A DNA stretch of 15,952 nucleotides from Thioalkalivibrio sp. (GCA_003555285.1 PWGH01000169.1:1-15952), one strand, 5' to 3'; numbered from the stretch's first letter, positions 1 to 7,521 are shown. The notes: generated from the sequence alone by a model not told the origin. Numbers and translations are program-made.

Positions 1-110
1 GTCGTCCCCGAACCGTCGAGCACCCGGTTCACGTGCGTCGCATCGACCCCCATCTCGCGCCACCGGTTGACGAGCCGAAAAGGGATGTGGACGTCGCACA
101 GAACGCGCAT
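1..110 (-). CDS. DUF5615 PIN-like toxin, N-terminal part (cut by window edge)
   Basis: The visible 36 residues begin MRVLCDVHIPFRLVNRW and continue with a 'GVDATHV' strand. This is the usual opening of DUF5615 PIN-like proteins: a beta strand ending in a conserved aspartate (D6 here), then a helix of the form P..L...L...G, then a second strand. The ATG overlaps the TGA stop of the DUF433 gene by one base (TGATG), so the two are translationally coupled in antitoxin-toxin order. DUF5615 proteins resemble PIN RNases and are paired with DUF433 in many genomes; the RNase role is inferred from the family. The C-terminal two thirds lies outside the window, so I cannot say whether the gene is intact. 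Confidence 0.75.
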   Translation of the reverse strand, partial: MRVLCDVHIPFRLVNRWREMGVDATHVNRVLDGSGT

Positions 111-337
111 CAGGCCACGTAACGCACTGGCTCTCCGGACAACAGGAGGCGCGCATAGTGCAGGCAGGCGACGATGTCCTCGCGTTCCAGTTCTGGATGG
201 TCGGCGGTGATCTCGTCCATCGTCATGCCCGATCCCACGAGGTCCAATACCACCTCGACGGGCCAGCGCATGTGCCGAACACAGGGCTTGCCGTGGCAGA
301 TCTCCACGTCCAGGGTGATGCGACTCAGATCCGCCAT
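110..337 (-). CDS. DUF433 family antitoxin
   Basis: This 75-residue protein has the DUF433 pattern: 'ITLDVEICHGKPCVRHMRWPV' near the N-terminus (family form: I..d..i.gGkP.i.gtRipV), then 'VLDLVGSGMTMDEITADHP.L..EDI.ACL.YA'. The second part is the helix-turn-helix-like C-terminal region (about residues 28-63). Small DUF433 proteins act as antitoxins to PIN-like toxins, both neutralising the partner and probably binding their own promoter. The gene overlaps the downstream DUF5615 gene by one base. A GGAG motif sits about seven bases before the ATG, supporting this start. The usual 'GG.P' is read here as 'GKP', and the arginine of 'VRHMRWPV' is kept. Function is inferred from family and pairing. 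Confidence 0.82.
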   Translation of the reverse strand: MADLSRITLDVEICHGKPCVRHMRWPVEVVLDLVGSGMTMDEITADHPELEREDIVACLHYARLLLSGEPVRYVA

Positions 338-679
338 GGGATGACTCCAGCGGTGGGATTCGGGTTCATGCTACCCCCGAGCGCTTGCAGGCGTTCAATC
401 GAAAGCGCGGGCGCTGGAAGCACCCGGTTACCCCGACAGGCCGGACAAGCCCGGGGCGCTCTTGAAGTGGCAATTGGCAGGGTTCAGCCATGATCTGTCA
501 CCCACTCGTTCTTCACAAACGACCCTCTACAGATCCGCTGGGGGCGCCTGGAAAAAGCCCATTTCGGGAACCGTTATCCCGGGCCGGCGTGCCAAGATGG
601 GTATTATCAGCGCCTGGAGGGCCTGAGCAGAGCGGCCCGATCTACGGCAAGCCGCCTCTGTGCCAATGCGATTCTCGCC
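338..679. other. Intergenic stretch between the toxin-antitoxin pair and paeA
   Basis: No gene can be supported here. One plus-strand frame is open from about 370 to 630 and includes 'PGYPDRPDKPGALLKWQLAG' around 420-480. It has no credible start or ribosome binding site and I do not recognise it; it could be a remnant. The stretch must hold the antitoxin promoter (minus strand, just right of 337) and the 3' end of the paeA transcript, but I see no strong promoter or hairpin with a T-tract. Confidence 0.4.
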
Positions 680-2008
680 TTACAGACTGGACTCTGGAGG
701 TGGTTCGGTCGGCGTTAGGCGAGTGGCAAGAACTTGTGTAATGCGGAAGTGTTCCACCGCGACGACTTCAAAGCGGTAACCAGCATGCTCGACGCCGTCC
801 GCGCGGCGAGGAATCTTGCGCAGTTTCCACATCAGGAACCCGGCCAACGTTTCGAAATTCTCGTCTTCTTCAAAACGTTCGATCTGAAGCACCGAGCAGA
901 CTTCATCCACCGGGGTGAGGCCGTTGATGAGCCAAGAGTCCCTGTCGCGGCGGACGATCATGCGTTCTTCTACGGCCCAATTGCTTACGGCCATGACGGT
1001 ATCCATCACGTCGCGTAACGTGATCAGTCCCACTACCATCGAGTATTCGTTGATGATCAGGGAGAAATCCTGGCCGGCGCCCTGAAACGCTTCCAGCGCT
1101 TCGAGCAGGGTCAGCGTATCGGGGAAAACCAACAGGTCCCGCCGGATCGTCTCGGGTGTGAGGGCCATAGGTTCGCCCGCCAGCAGACGGGACAGCAGAT
1201 CGTGTGTCTCGACATAGCCCACGGGGCGGTCGAGCGACCTTTCGCACACCGGAAAGTGGCGCCGAGGATGCTTGCGCATTAGCTCCGACAGCCGCTCCGG
1301 CGCGGCTTGCTGGTCCAGCCAAACAATGTCGTCGCGACTCGTCATCGACGAGGTGACCAAGCGCTGATCCAGCGCAAAGACCTTTGCAATCAATGCCTTC
1401 TCTTCAATGAGCACCTCGCCGGACTGCGCCGCAGCCTCGGCCATTGCGATGATTTCGTCTGCGGTGACTGCTTCCTTTTGCGTGAGCTGGATCCCCAGGC
1501 GTCGAATGATGGCCGTGGCGAGGCCGTCGATCGCCCATGCGACCGGACGCAGCACCCAGATCAGTATGCGCATCGGCCGGGCAGTGTACGCCGCAACACC
1601 CTCGGGAACCGACAATGCAACGCGCTTGGGGATCAAGTCAGAGAACAGAACAAAGGCTAGCGTGACCAGCAAGAAAGCTGCAATTGAGGCCACAAGGCTG
1701 GTCTGGAGCTCAAAGCCGCCGGACAGACGCCACGGCTCGGCGCCGCCCATCAGCGACTGAAACCAAGGCGCCAAGACCGCCTCGGCAAGTATCCCTCCGA
1801 GCACGCCGAGAACGTTCACACCGACCAGGATGACCGTGAAGAAACGGCCCGGCTGCTCGCGCAACTGCAACGCAAGACGCGCACGCCAGTCGCCCTGGCG
1901 CACGCGCATCTCCAAGCGCGTCGGCCGAGCCGCCGCAAACGCGATCTCCGAGAACGACAAGAACGCCCCTGCCGCCACCAATAGCGCCAACCAGAACATG
2001 CCGTCCAT
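680..2008 (-). CDS. paeA: CNNM/CBS-domain transporter of the PaeA (YtfL) type
   Basis: This 442-residue protein matches the layout of E. coli PaeA/YtfL, an inner-membrane protein tied to export of cadaverine and putrescine and survival at low pH. An N-terminal CNNM (DUF21) domain has four hydrophobic segments near residues 4-24, 55-78, 102-124 and 144-168, with the signatures 'LSFSEIAFAAARPTRLEM' and 'LFSDLIPKR'. A CBS pair follows (about 205-340; 'SMTSRDDIVW', 'IINEYSMVVGLITLRDVMD'). The C-terminal CorC/HlyC domain runs from about 345 to 432 ('GFLMWKLRKIPRRAD', 'HAGYRFEVV'). Length and domain order are complete. GAGAGGG lies five bases before the ATG. Substrate is inferred: related CNNM proteins move Mg2+/Co2+, so polyamine export is likely but not proven. 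The gene seems monocistronic. Confidence 0.88.
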   Translation of the reverse strand: MDGMFWLALLVAAGAFLSFSEIAFAAARPTRLEMRVRQGDWRARLALQLREQPGRFFTVILVGVNVLGVLGGILAEAVLAPWFQSLMGGAEPWRLSGGFELQTSLVASIAAFLLVTLAFVLFSDLIPKRVALSVPEGVAAYTARPMRILIWVLRPVAWAIDGLATAIIRRLGIQLTQKEAVTADEIIAMAEAAAQSGEVLIEEKALIAKVFALDQRLVTSSMTSRDDIVWLDQQAAPERLSELMRKHPRRHFPVCERSLDRPVGYVETHDLLSRLLAGEPMALTPETIRRDLLVFPDTLTLLEALEAFQGAGQDFSLIINEYSMVVGLITLRDVMDTVMAVSNWAVEERMIVRRDRDSWLINGLTPVDEVCSVLQIERFEEDENFETLAGFLMWKLRKIPRRADGVEHAGYRFEVVAVEHFRITQVLATRLTPTEPPPESSL

Positions 2009-2815
2009 CGCGACCCTCTCAGGAAATATGGGAAGAACGATTCGTCCGCAGAATCGGTGACAGGGCCGTCGAAATCAACCAGCTCTTGAGTCAGCGCCCA
2101 CCCGGAGGCGAGGAAGGTAACGCTGCCCCTTCACTGGCGCCTACCTCTCGTTGACCATGCTCTTGGTGCGATAATGGTGTGTTTGTCAAAATCAAGCGAT
2201 CCCGGATGCACGGAGGTCTCCTGATGTGAATCTTTACGAACCGGGGTGCTCTCTCAACTGTCAACAGGTTCAGCCTGGTTATCCTCGGTCCAGAGGGTGA
2301 CGCTTTGTCGGCTGTAGAGGCAGCAACGGTCACGCATTCGCAACCGCTGAGTGGCGGGTTCAGGCCTTGAACAGACTGACTGTCCAAGCCATGCTCGGTG
2401 CCCCACCCTCTCGATAAGCGGCGTCCCGCGGTGCGCGGTAGTGATTAGGTAGGCCTGCTGCGGCTGGGTGCCGGCGGCGGCAGCATGGGGCCACTCCGAC
2501 AATAGGTCGCCGCACGCGTCCTCGCCCCGGAGAAATCTGGACCGTGTTGCCAAAGAGGGCGATAACCCGAGGCCGGATGCACACGCACTTGGCGCAGCGG
2601 GCTGAGACCACGGTGGTGATTGCCGCCTTCAGGGAGTTTCTCCACAAGGAACTGGGGATGCTGGTGCAACGCCTCAATTGCTGGTCAGCGAGATGGCGGT
2701 TTATTCTCCCTTTTTCGAACGCGAAACTGTTCCTCACACCGATTCGCGAAGCGCCTCGAGGGCGACGTTGCCGGCCCTGTTGGGATATCGTGAAACGACA
2801 ACGCGCAGCGAGGTC
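2009..2815. other. About 800 bp with no supportable gene
   Basis: Several open frames exist on both strands, but none has a protein-like composition together with a start signal. The minus-strand frame at 2360-2956 is rich in Arg, Pro and Cys and overlaps the start of the TPR gene; I read it as a shadow or the remains of something lost. I looked for transposase ends, terminal inverted repeats and tRNA-like cloverleafs and saw none I would defend. The left end must contain the paeA promoter, which I could not place. Composition looks less codon-structured than the flanking genes, in keeping with decayed accessory DNA. Confidence 0.4.
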
Positions 2816-4039
2816 ATGGGCACTCGAATGAAATCTTTCTCGGAATCGGAAGCCCTGCTGGACAGGATGGTTTGCGATGCTCATGGCGACGATGAGCAGC
2901 TGTGGGCGCTGCGTGAAGGCATCGAGGCTGGCCTGGATCTGCCGATGGACGTCCACGTCGTCGGCGAGCCGATCTCGCTGATTGCCATCGACTACGATGG
3001 CAATCCCCGCCGGGGTCTGGTCGGCCGTTGCCTTCGCGAAGACGGCAACGAGTACCGAATCGCCTTCGCCGACATCGAGCTTGCACCCAACGCAACCGGC
3101 TATCCTTATCTCGTTGCGTACTGCGGGTGGCTCGGTGTGCAGCCCGCCAGGGCCCGACCGCCAAGCGGCTCAGGGTCGAAAGTGCGGCACCACAAGGCGA
3201 GCGAAGAGGATATCGACCTCGCGAAGTCCGTCGATCTTGTCGTGATTGCGCTGAAGGAGCAGGCTGCGCGCTGCCGGCTTATCGGGAGCGAACGGGTGAT
3301 CACCCTGCGCGCGAGATCTCTGGGCGGGGTGGTGCCCGGCCACGTTGTCACGGTGCAGGCGAACAAGCACTGGCGCCACCACGGGCACCCATACCTCTCC
3401 GGGAAAATCACCGGCACTCGCATCGACGCGGCCGCGCTCGGGCTCACCCCGCTGGCCTTGAACGAATTCGGAGTTTGGGATCCGGCCGAAGCGTACTGGG
3501 GCGAGGGAGACGACGCCATCGAGGACTGGGCCAAGCCCATCATCGCGCGCGGGCCTCGGCCGCTGTTCGAGATGGAGCAGGTGCTGCCGGGTCGCGATCC
3601 GGAGGACCTTGACTGGGACCCGATCCTCGAAGCGAATCATCTGAAGGACGCTGACGAAACGGCTGGAGCGCAGGACATACTCGCCCAGCTGCTCGAGGCC
3701 GATCTGCGCTGCCTCGACGCCCATGCGCATCTGGGCCATCTGCTTTTTCAAACGAGTCCACATTGGGCAATCAACCACTACGAGGTCGGTGTGCGCATCG
3801 GCGAATTGTCGCTGAGCGCGGACTTTGACGGTGTGCTCGCCTGGGGCCTCATCGACAACCGGCCGTTCCTGCGCTGCATGCAGGGCTACGGGCTATGCCT
3901 CTGGCGGCTGAAGCGCTGGGAAGACGCCGAGCGCGTGTTCGAGCGCATGCTCTTGCTGAACCCGTCGGACAACCAAGGGATCCGTTTTCTCTTGCCCGAC
4001 GTCCGGGCGCGCGCGGCATGGGTGGATGATGACGACTGA
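2816..4039 (+). CDS. Conserved cytoplasmic protein with C-terminal tetratricopeptide-like repeat
   Basis: With this start the protein has 407 residues. The open frame continues upstream to 2678, but the extra 46 residues look non-coding (Ser/Arg/Thr rich). The ATG at 2816 has a GCGAGG just before it; the ATG at 2828 (MKSFSES) is the alternative. The N-terminal half ('MDVHVVGEPISLIAIDYDG', 'RGLVGRC') resembles a beta-rich domain seen in uncharacterised TPR proteins. The C-terminal segment at about 349-390, containing 'GLCLWRLKRWEDAERVFERM', is a clear TPR-like helix pair. It ends in an acidic DDDD tail. There is no signal peptide or membrane segment, so it is predicted cytoplasmic. It is followed after 18 bp by the 310-residue gene, suggesting an operon. 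TPRs mediate protein contacts; no biochemical role can be given. Confidence 0.72.
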   Translation: MGTRMKSFSESEALLDRMVCDAHGDDEQLWALREGIEAGLDLPMDVHVVGEPISLIAIDYDGNPRRGLVGRCLREDGNEYRIAFADIELAPNATGYPYLVAYCGWLGVQPARARPPSGSGSKVRHHKASEEDIDLAKSVDLVVIALKEQAARCRLIGSERVITLRARSLGGVVPGHVVTVQANKHWRHHGHPYLSGKITGTRIDAAALGLTPLALNEFGVWDPAEAYWGEGDDAIEDWAKPIIARGPRPLFEMEQVLPGRDPEDLDWDPILEANHLKDADETAGAQDILAQLLEADLRCLDAHAHLGHLLFQTSPHWAINHYEVGVRIGELSLSADFDGVLAWGLIDNRPFLRCMQGYGLCLWRLKRWEDAERVFERMLLLNPSDNQGIRFLLPDVRARAAWVDDDD

Positions 4040-4057
4040 GATCGGGGTGCGCCGCTC

Positions 4058-4990
4058 ATGACCAGGAAGAACCGGCCGGCCGCCAAAAAGGTCAGCGCAC
4101 GCCGACCCATCGCCGACAGGCTGATGAAGAAGATGCGCCGCTATATCGGAGCGAAGGTCGTCGATCTCAGCGCCGTACGGGAAGGCAGGAGGAACGCCGA
4201 GGCGCTGCAGCACACCGTCGCGAGTCGTGCGACGTTGGCTGACTTTCATCCCGCCCACGCGGCCTACGTGTACGCCCAGAACCAGACCTCGGTGATGGCC
4301 GAACAGCTCATGATGTTGCCTGAGATGGATCGCTTCGCCCGGCTCATCGAAAGCGCCCGGGACGAGTACATGCCGGGCGGCCCGCCGATGAGTCCGCTCA
4401 CCCCCTCGTTCTTCACGTGTTGGGCGTTTTTCGACGCCTGTGTCGGTCTGGGCCAGGAGACCCTCGGCACGACGACCATGGCGGTCGGGGAAGCATCTGG
4501 CATGGATAATGACCTGCTGCGCGTGATCAGCCTCATGCAGGACTCCCGAATGGCGGTGCACGTCCATCTGGGTTTCGACCATGGCGCAATCGTCCTGCGC
4601 GAACTGGTAACCGACCGAACGTGCAAGGCCATCTGCCCGTCGGGGTACGACGGGCAGGCTGGGGAGCTCTGGTACACCCGCGTGCTTCCGCCCCCGCTCA
4701 CTGGGCTGGACGAACACGTGGTCTTCACAACCCCCTACGTGTTGATCGAGCCAAGTGAGCGCGAGTGGTTGGCCTACTTCGACAGGACGTTACCGCCTGA
4801 AGCGTCCGGAAAGCGTTTCGCCGCCTACGAACGGCACATGAAGTGGGGTCCGACTCGACATTACTGGAACGAGTTCGTGTTCGAGGCGTACGTCAATCAC
4901 CGCCACGACGTGATCTTTCTCAGGGGCTTGCCAGATGTACCCGAGAGTCGACCACACTCCCACGCTGCTGTAGCCAGACCGCCTCGATAG
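4058..4990 (+). CDS. Hypothetical protein, 310 residues, paired with the TPR protein
   Basis: I do not recognise this family. The protein opens with a basic stretch (MTRKNRPAAKKVSARRP), then a mixed helical region with 'MMLPEMDRFARLIESARDEY'. A conserved-looking core follows at about residues 108-125, with 'PSFFTCWAFFDACVGLGQET', and then 'DSRMAVHVHLGFDHGAIVLR' near 163-182. The C-terminal part has 'HMKWGPTRHYWNEFVFEAYV' near 262-281. Aromatic and Cys/His residues are frequent (C119, C125, several His), but no ordered zinc motif is evident. There is no signal peptide and no clear membrane segment. Codon use looks genuine and the short gap behind the TPR gene suggests co-transcription. The last ~15 residues (RPHSHAAVARPPR) look atypical, and the next thing downstream is a broken gene, so the natural C-terminus may have been altered. 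Confidence 0.65.
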   Translation: MTRKNRPAAKKVSARRPIADRLMKKMRRYIGAKVVDLSAVREGRRNAEALQHTVASRATLADFHPAHAAYVYAQNQTSVMAEQLMMLPEMDRFARLIESARDEYMPGGPPMSPLTPSFFTCWAFFDACVGLGQETLGTTTMAVGEASGMDNDLLRVISLMQDSRMAVHVHLGFDHGAIVLRELVTDRTCKAICPSGYDGQAGELWYTRVLPPPLTGLDEHVVFTTPYVLIEPSEREWLAYFDRTLPPEASGKRFAAYERHMKWGPTRHYWNEFVFEAYVNHRHDVIFLRGLPDVPESRPHSHAAVARPPR

Positions 4991-4994
4991 GTAG

Positions 4995-5781
4995 ATGGCG
5001 CGTTACGCCAATCCGCGTAACACGGGGCTGCTCGATCCCAGCACCGGTGCGCCGTCCGACCCCATGTCGGCGGGGGCCACGGTCATCCAGGAGCTGATCG
5101 CGCCCTATGTGGACTACCTGGAGGCGATCAACGACAGGGTCGACCTGCATATCCAGGCCGAGCCGGTCTGCCAACCGCGGCCCGGGACGATCACGGTGGC
5201 ACCCATTGCTCGTCAATTGCGCGAAACCCGCGCGGCCGTGCGCGAACGGCTGCAGGTGGGATCGGATCTTCCGTTGGTGCTCGTCAGCATGGGCGGAGTG
5301 CCCGCGCAATACCCGTTCCTGAAACGGCTGCGCGACCGCCGTGATGCGGTCTACCTGATTCCTGGCGCGGCGGCCGAACGGGGGCGCGACGGGGCCCTGC
5401 TGGCCCTGCCCACCCGGTCCGACTTCTACCACCCGGATCTGGTGAATGCCTGTGATGCCCTGGTCTGCAAAGCCGGCTACAGCACCCTCGCCGAGGCCTT
5501 TCAGGCGGGAGTGCCGCTGGCCTGGTTCCCACGCGAACGTTTTCCCGAGTCGCCGGCGCTGGTGTCTGGATGCCTTCATCGTCCGCGAGATGCCGGGAAT
5601 CAGGCTCCTGCCATCCGACTGGGACAGCGGGGGCTGGATCGATCGAATACCCGACCTGCTGACACTGACCCGACGACCGCAGACCACCACCAACGGGGCC
5701 GGCCGCGTCGCGCAGTTGCTGCTACAGCGGATTGCCGATGGACCCTCGGGAACGGTGAGGTCGAGCGGCTACGTTATTTGA
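4995..5781 (+). pseudogene. Glycosyltransferase remnant (MurG/GT28-like), 5'-truncated and frameshifted
   Basis: From about 5085 the frame encodes the C-terminal half of a MurG-like (GT-B fold) glycosyltransferase: 'APYVDYLEAINDRVDLHIQA', then the strand 'LPLVLVSMGGVPAQ', then the nucleotide-sugar signature 'CDALVCKAGYSTLAEAFQAG' followed by 'VPLAWFPRERFPES'. The N-terminal acceptor domain, normally about 150-200 residues, is absent; the first ~27 residues (MARYANPRNTG...) are not glycosyltransferase-like. Near 5558-5570 the homologous reading moves by one base into another frame, which gives 'LDAFIVREMPGIRLLPSDWD' and ends at 5781. The original frame instead gives a 70-residue Arg-rich tail to 5786. 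Both lesions argue for a dead gene. A one-base sequencing error could explain the frameshift but not the missing N-terminus. Confidence 0.75.
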
Positions 5782-5859
5782 GCTGAGCTGGATAGAAACA
5801 TGAGCTGGTGACAAGGTTGGGCATGCGCAGGCCCACAGGCCGAAGCCGCTAAAACAATG

Positions 5860-5889
5860 CCGCGCCCGCCGGGTAACGGTCGCGGTTTT
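5860..5889 (+). terminator. Probable rho-independent terminator
   Basis: The arms CCGCG-C-CCG (5860-5868) and CGG-T-CGCGG (5877-5885) can pair with one C/T mismatch around an 8-base loop, followed by TTTT (5886-5889). A TAAAAC run at 5850-5855 lies on the other side, so weak bidirectional action is possible. It would end transcription coming from the plus-strand genes to the left and insulate hipBA. The T-tract is short, hence the moderate confidence. Confidence 0.5.
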
Positions 5890-5906
5890 ATGCGTCATCT
5901 ATCATA
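5889..5906. promoter_or_regulatory. HipB operator-like palindrome, site 1
   Basis: TATGCGTCATCTATCATA, an 18-bp imperfect palindrome with half-sites TATGCG and TATGAT (reverse). It fits the form TAT(G/C)-N10-12-(G/C)ATA shared by four sites upstream of hipB. Its centre lies 27 bp from that of site 2. Confidence 0.6.
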
Positions 5907-5915
5907 AAATAGCTT

Positions 5916-5933
5916 TATCGTGTTTGGCTCATA
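5916..5933. promoter_or_regulatory. HipB operator-like palindrome, site 2
   Basis: TATCGTGTTTGGCTCATA, half-sites TATCGT and TATGAG (reverse). It has the same 18-bp length as the other sites, 27 bp centre to centre from sites 1 and 3. Confidence 0.6.
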
Positions 5934-5942
5934 ATTAACAAC

Positions 5943-5960
5943 TATGCGTTAATTCCGATA
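5943..5960. promoter_or_regulatory. HipB operator-like palindrome, site 3
   Basis: TATGCGTTAATTCCGATA, half-sites TATGCG and TATCGG (reverse). It has the same 18-bp length and lies 27 bp from sites 2 and 4. Confidence 0.6.
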
Positions 5961-5989
5961 TTGCCTTCTTATGCGATTTGGCGCATATT
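5961..5989 (+). promoter_or_regulatory. Possible hipBA promoter
   Basis: TTGCCT (5961-5966) and CATATT (5984-5989) are separated by 17 bp. Each matches the sigma70 consensus at 4 of 6 positions. The element is overlapped by operator site 4, as expected for autoregulation. The leader would be very short, so another start upstream is possible. Confidence 0.35.
5970..5987. promoter_or_regulatory. HipB operator-like palindrome, site 4 (perfect)
   Basis: TATGCGATTTGGCGCATA has perfectly matched six-base arms (TATGCG/CGCATA). It lies about 20 bp before the hipB start and covers a possible promoter spacer, so binding here should shut off hipBA. Confidence 0.7.
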
Positions 5990-6007
5990 CAAGGCTGGAG
6001 ACAAAAC

Positions 6008-6259
6008 ATGACAGACCTAGCCCGCACACCCAAACAACTTGGTAATCTGGTCCGCCGCGCCCGAAAGAAGCGCGGCCTCAGCCAGACGCAGCTTGGCGAC
6101 GCCGCCGGGCTGCGTCAGGAGACCATCTCGCTGATTGAGACCGGAAATCCGGCGGCAAAGCTGGAGACGATCCTTGCCGTCCTCGCCGCGCTCGATCTTG
6201 AGGTCCGGATCGTCCCGCGCTCCAAGCTGACATCCAGGGACATCGAGGACATCTTCTGA
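6008..6259 (+). CDS. hipB: HipB-type antitoxin (XRE helix-turn-helix)
   Basis: The protein has 83 residues from the ATG at 6008, which has GGAG seven bases upstream; the longer open frame from 5978 would run through operator site 4 and has no ribosome binding site. It carries a Cro/C1-type helix-turn-helix at about residues 9-62 ('LGNLVRRARKKRGLSQTQLG', then 'AGLRQETISLIETGNPAAKL'). The C-terminal strand 'LEVRIVPRS' is typical of HipB, where it helps form the dimer. HipB binds HipA, neutralises it and represses the operon; four palindromic sites upstream fit that role. It overlaps hipA by one base (TGATG), so translation is coupled. The antitoxin looks intact although its partner is altered. 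Confidence 0.9.
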   Translation: MTDLARTPKQLGNLVRRARKKRGLSQTQLGDAAGLRQETISLIETGNPAAKLETILAVLAALDLEVRIVPRSKLTSRDIEDIF

Positions 6260-7521
6260 TGACACGGCGTCGCCAACATGCGCCGCTGCGCGTGCTGCTG
6301 AACAATCGCCTGGTCGGTTATCTTGGCAAGGAACCCGGCGGCGCGATCGACTTTCGGTACGATGAAACCTGGCTCGGTTGGGAACACGCCCTGCCGGTTT
6401 CGCTATCGCTGCCGCTGCGCGAAGACGCTTACCGGGGTGCGCCGGTCGCTGCCGTCCTCGAGAACCTGCTGCCGGATTCCGATGCGCTGCGTGGCCGTGT
6501 CGCCGAACAGGTCGGGGCAGAAGGCACTGATGCCTACAGCATGCTCGCTGCGATCGGCCGCGATTGTGTCGGTGCCCTGCAATTTCTAGCCGATGGCGAT
6601 GACGGCGGCGACAGCGCTGCCATTACCGGCGATGCCGTAGACGATCAGGCCATCGAGCAGCTGCTGGGCAATCTCGCGCGGGCACCGCTGGGGCTGCGCC
6701 GTGATGACGACTTCCGAATCTCGGTCGCGGGCGCGCAGGAAAAGACCGCCCTGCTCCGGCATGAGGGGCGATGGCTCAAGCCGCACGGCACGACGCCAAC
6801 CACCCATATCCTCAAACCCCAGATCGGCGCGCTGCCAAACGGCATCGATCTCTCGAACAGTGTCGAGAACGAATATTACTGCCTGAACCTTACCGCCGCA
6901 TTCGGCCTGCCGGTCGATACCGCCACGATCGAGACCTTCGGCAACACGACCGCGCTCGTCATCAAGCGCTTCGACCGGCGCTGGACGAAGGACGGCCGCC
7001 TGCTCCGCCTGCCGCAGGAAGATTGCTGCCAGGCCTTGTCGGTCCCGCCCAGCCGGAAATACCAGAGTGACGGCGGGCCGGGGCTAGTCCATATTCTCGA
7101 TCTGCTCAAGGGTAGTGACAGCCCGGCCGATGACCGGAAGACCGTGCTGAAGGCGCAAATCCTGTTCTGGCTGATCGGGGCCACCGACGGCCACGCCAAG
7201 AATTTCAGTATCTTTTTGCGCCCCGGTGGCAGCTACGGTCTGGCACCGCTCTATGACGTATTGACGGCCCAGCCGAGCCTCGACGCCCGGCAGATCGCTG
7301 TAACGAATCACGCGTTCGAGCTGCTCCGGGGTCAACGTCAGGTCGTGGCGCTCCTCGAACCCGTTCACGATCGCATCACGGGTTTTGGGAACCGGGTCCA
7401 TGTCGCGGATGAACTGACCCAGCCAGAACCAGGTAAAGGATCCAAATCCCGTGCACCGGTCCAGTGGGGCCACGTGGTCGTGGCAACCAAATGCATCGGC
7501 CCCCTCCAACCGGTCCAATGA
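6259..7521 (+). CDS. hipA: HipA-type Ser/Thr kinase toxin with C-terminus replaced by foreign sequence
   Basis: HipA phosphorylates glutamyl-tRNA synthetase or related targets and halts growth. Residues 1 to about 346 are normal HipA: an N-terminal 'RVLLNNRLVGYLG' domain, the P-loop with its autophosphorylation serine in 'RISVAGAQEKTALL' (S155), the lysine of 'THILKP' (K186), the catalytic 'ATDGHAKNFSI' (D310, N315) and the metal-binding aspartate of 'LAPLYDVL' (D333). After 'PSLDARQI', near 7296, the resemblance stops. The last 74 residues (AVTNHAFELL...) read antisense through an unrelated minus-strand coding fragment. HipA proteins are usually about 440 residues, so the final ~90-residue helical part is missing. 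All catalytic residues remain, so the product may still bind HipB but is probably misfolded or inactive. Best called a 3'-truncated hipA. Confidence 0.85.
   Translation: MTRRRQHAPLRVLLNNRLVGYLGKEPGGAIDFRYDETWLGWEHALPVSLSLPLREDAYRGAPVAAVLENLLPDSDALRGRVAEQVGAEGTDAYSMLAAIGRDCVGALQFLADGDDGGDSAAITGDAVDDQAIEQLLGNLARAPLGLRRDDDFRISVAGAQEKTALLRHEGRWLKPHGTTPTTHILKPQIGALPNGIDLSNSVENEYYCLNLTAAFGLPVDTATIETFGNTTALVIKRFDRRWTKDGRLLRLPQEDCCQALSVPPSRKYQSDGGPGLVHILDLLKGSDSPADDRKTVLKAQILFWLIGATDGHAKNFSIFLRPGGSYGLAPLYDVLTAQPSLDARQIAVTNHAFELLRGQRQVVALLEPVHDRITGFGNRVHVADELTQPEPGKGSKSRAPVQWGHVVVATKCIGPLQPVQ
7294..7518 (-). pseudogene. Unidentified coding fragment antisense to the hipA tail
   Basis: Read from a TTG at 7518, this frame gives about 75 residues with natural composition, including 'GFGSFTWFWLGQFIRDMDPV' and 'ERHDLTLTPEQLERVIRYSD', before running into antisense hipA at about 7296. 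The segment looks like real protein, whereas the hipA tail on the opposite strand does not. A GGGG six bases before the TTG could serve as a ribosome binding site. I do not recognise the family. It is the 5' part of a gene whose rest was lost at the hipA junction. Confidence 0.45.

Noticed and set aside
490..741. A plus-strand open frame between the antitoxin and paeA
   Set aside because: It overlaps the end of paeA, has no ribosome binding site and has no recognisable sequence.
2149..2190. TTGACC and GATAAT motifs that look like a promoter
   Set aside because: The spacing is only 13 bp and no gene begins downstream, so it is probably chance.
2360..2956. A minus-strand open frame suggestive of a transposase remnant
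   Set aside because: Arg/Cys/Pro-rich composition, no DDE or HUH motif, no terminal repeats, and it overlaps the start of the TPR gene.
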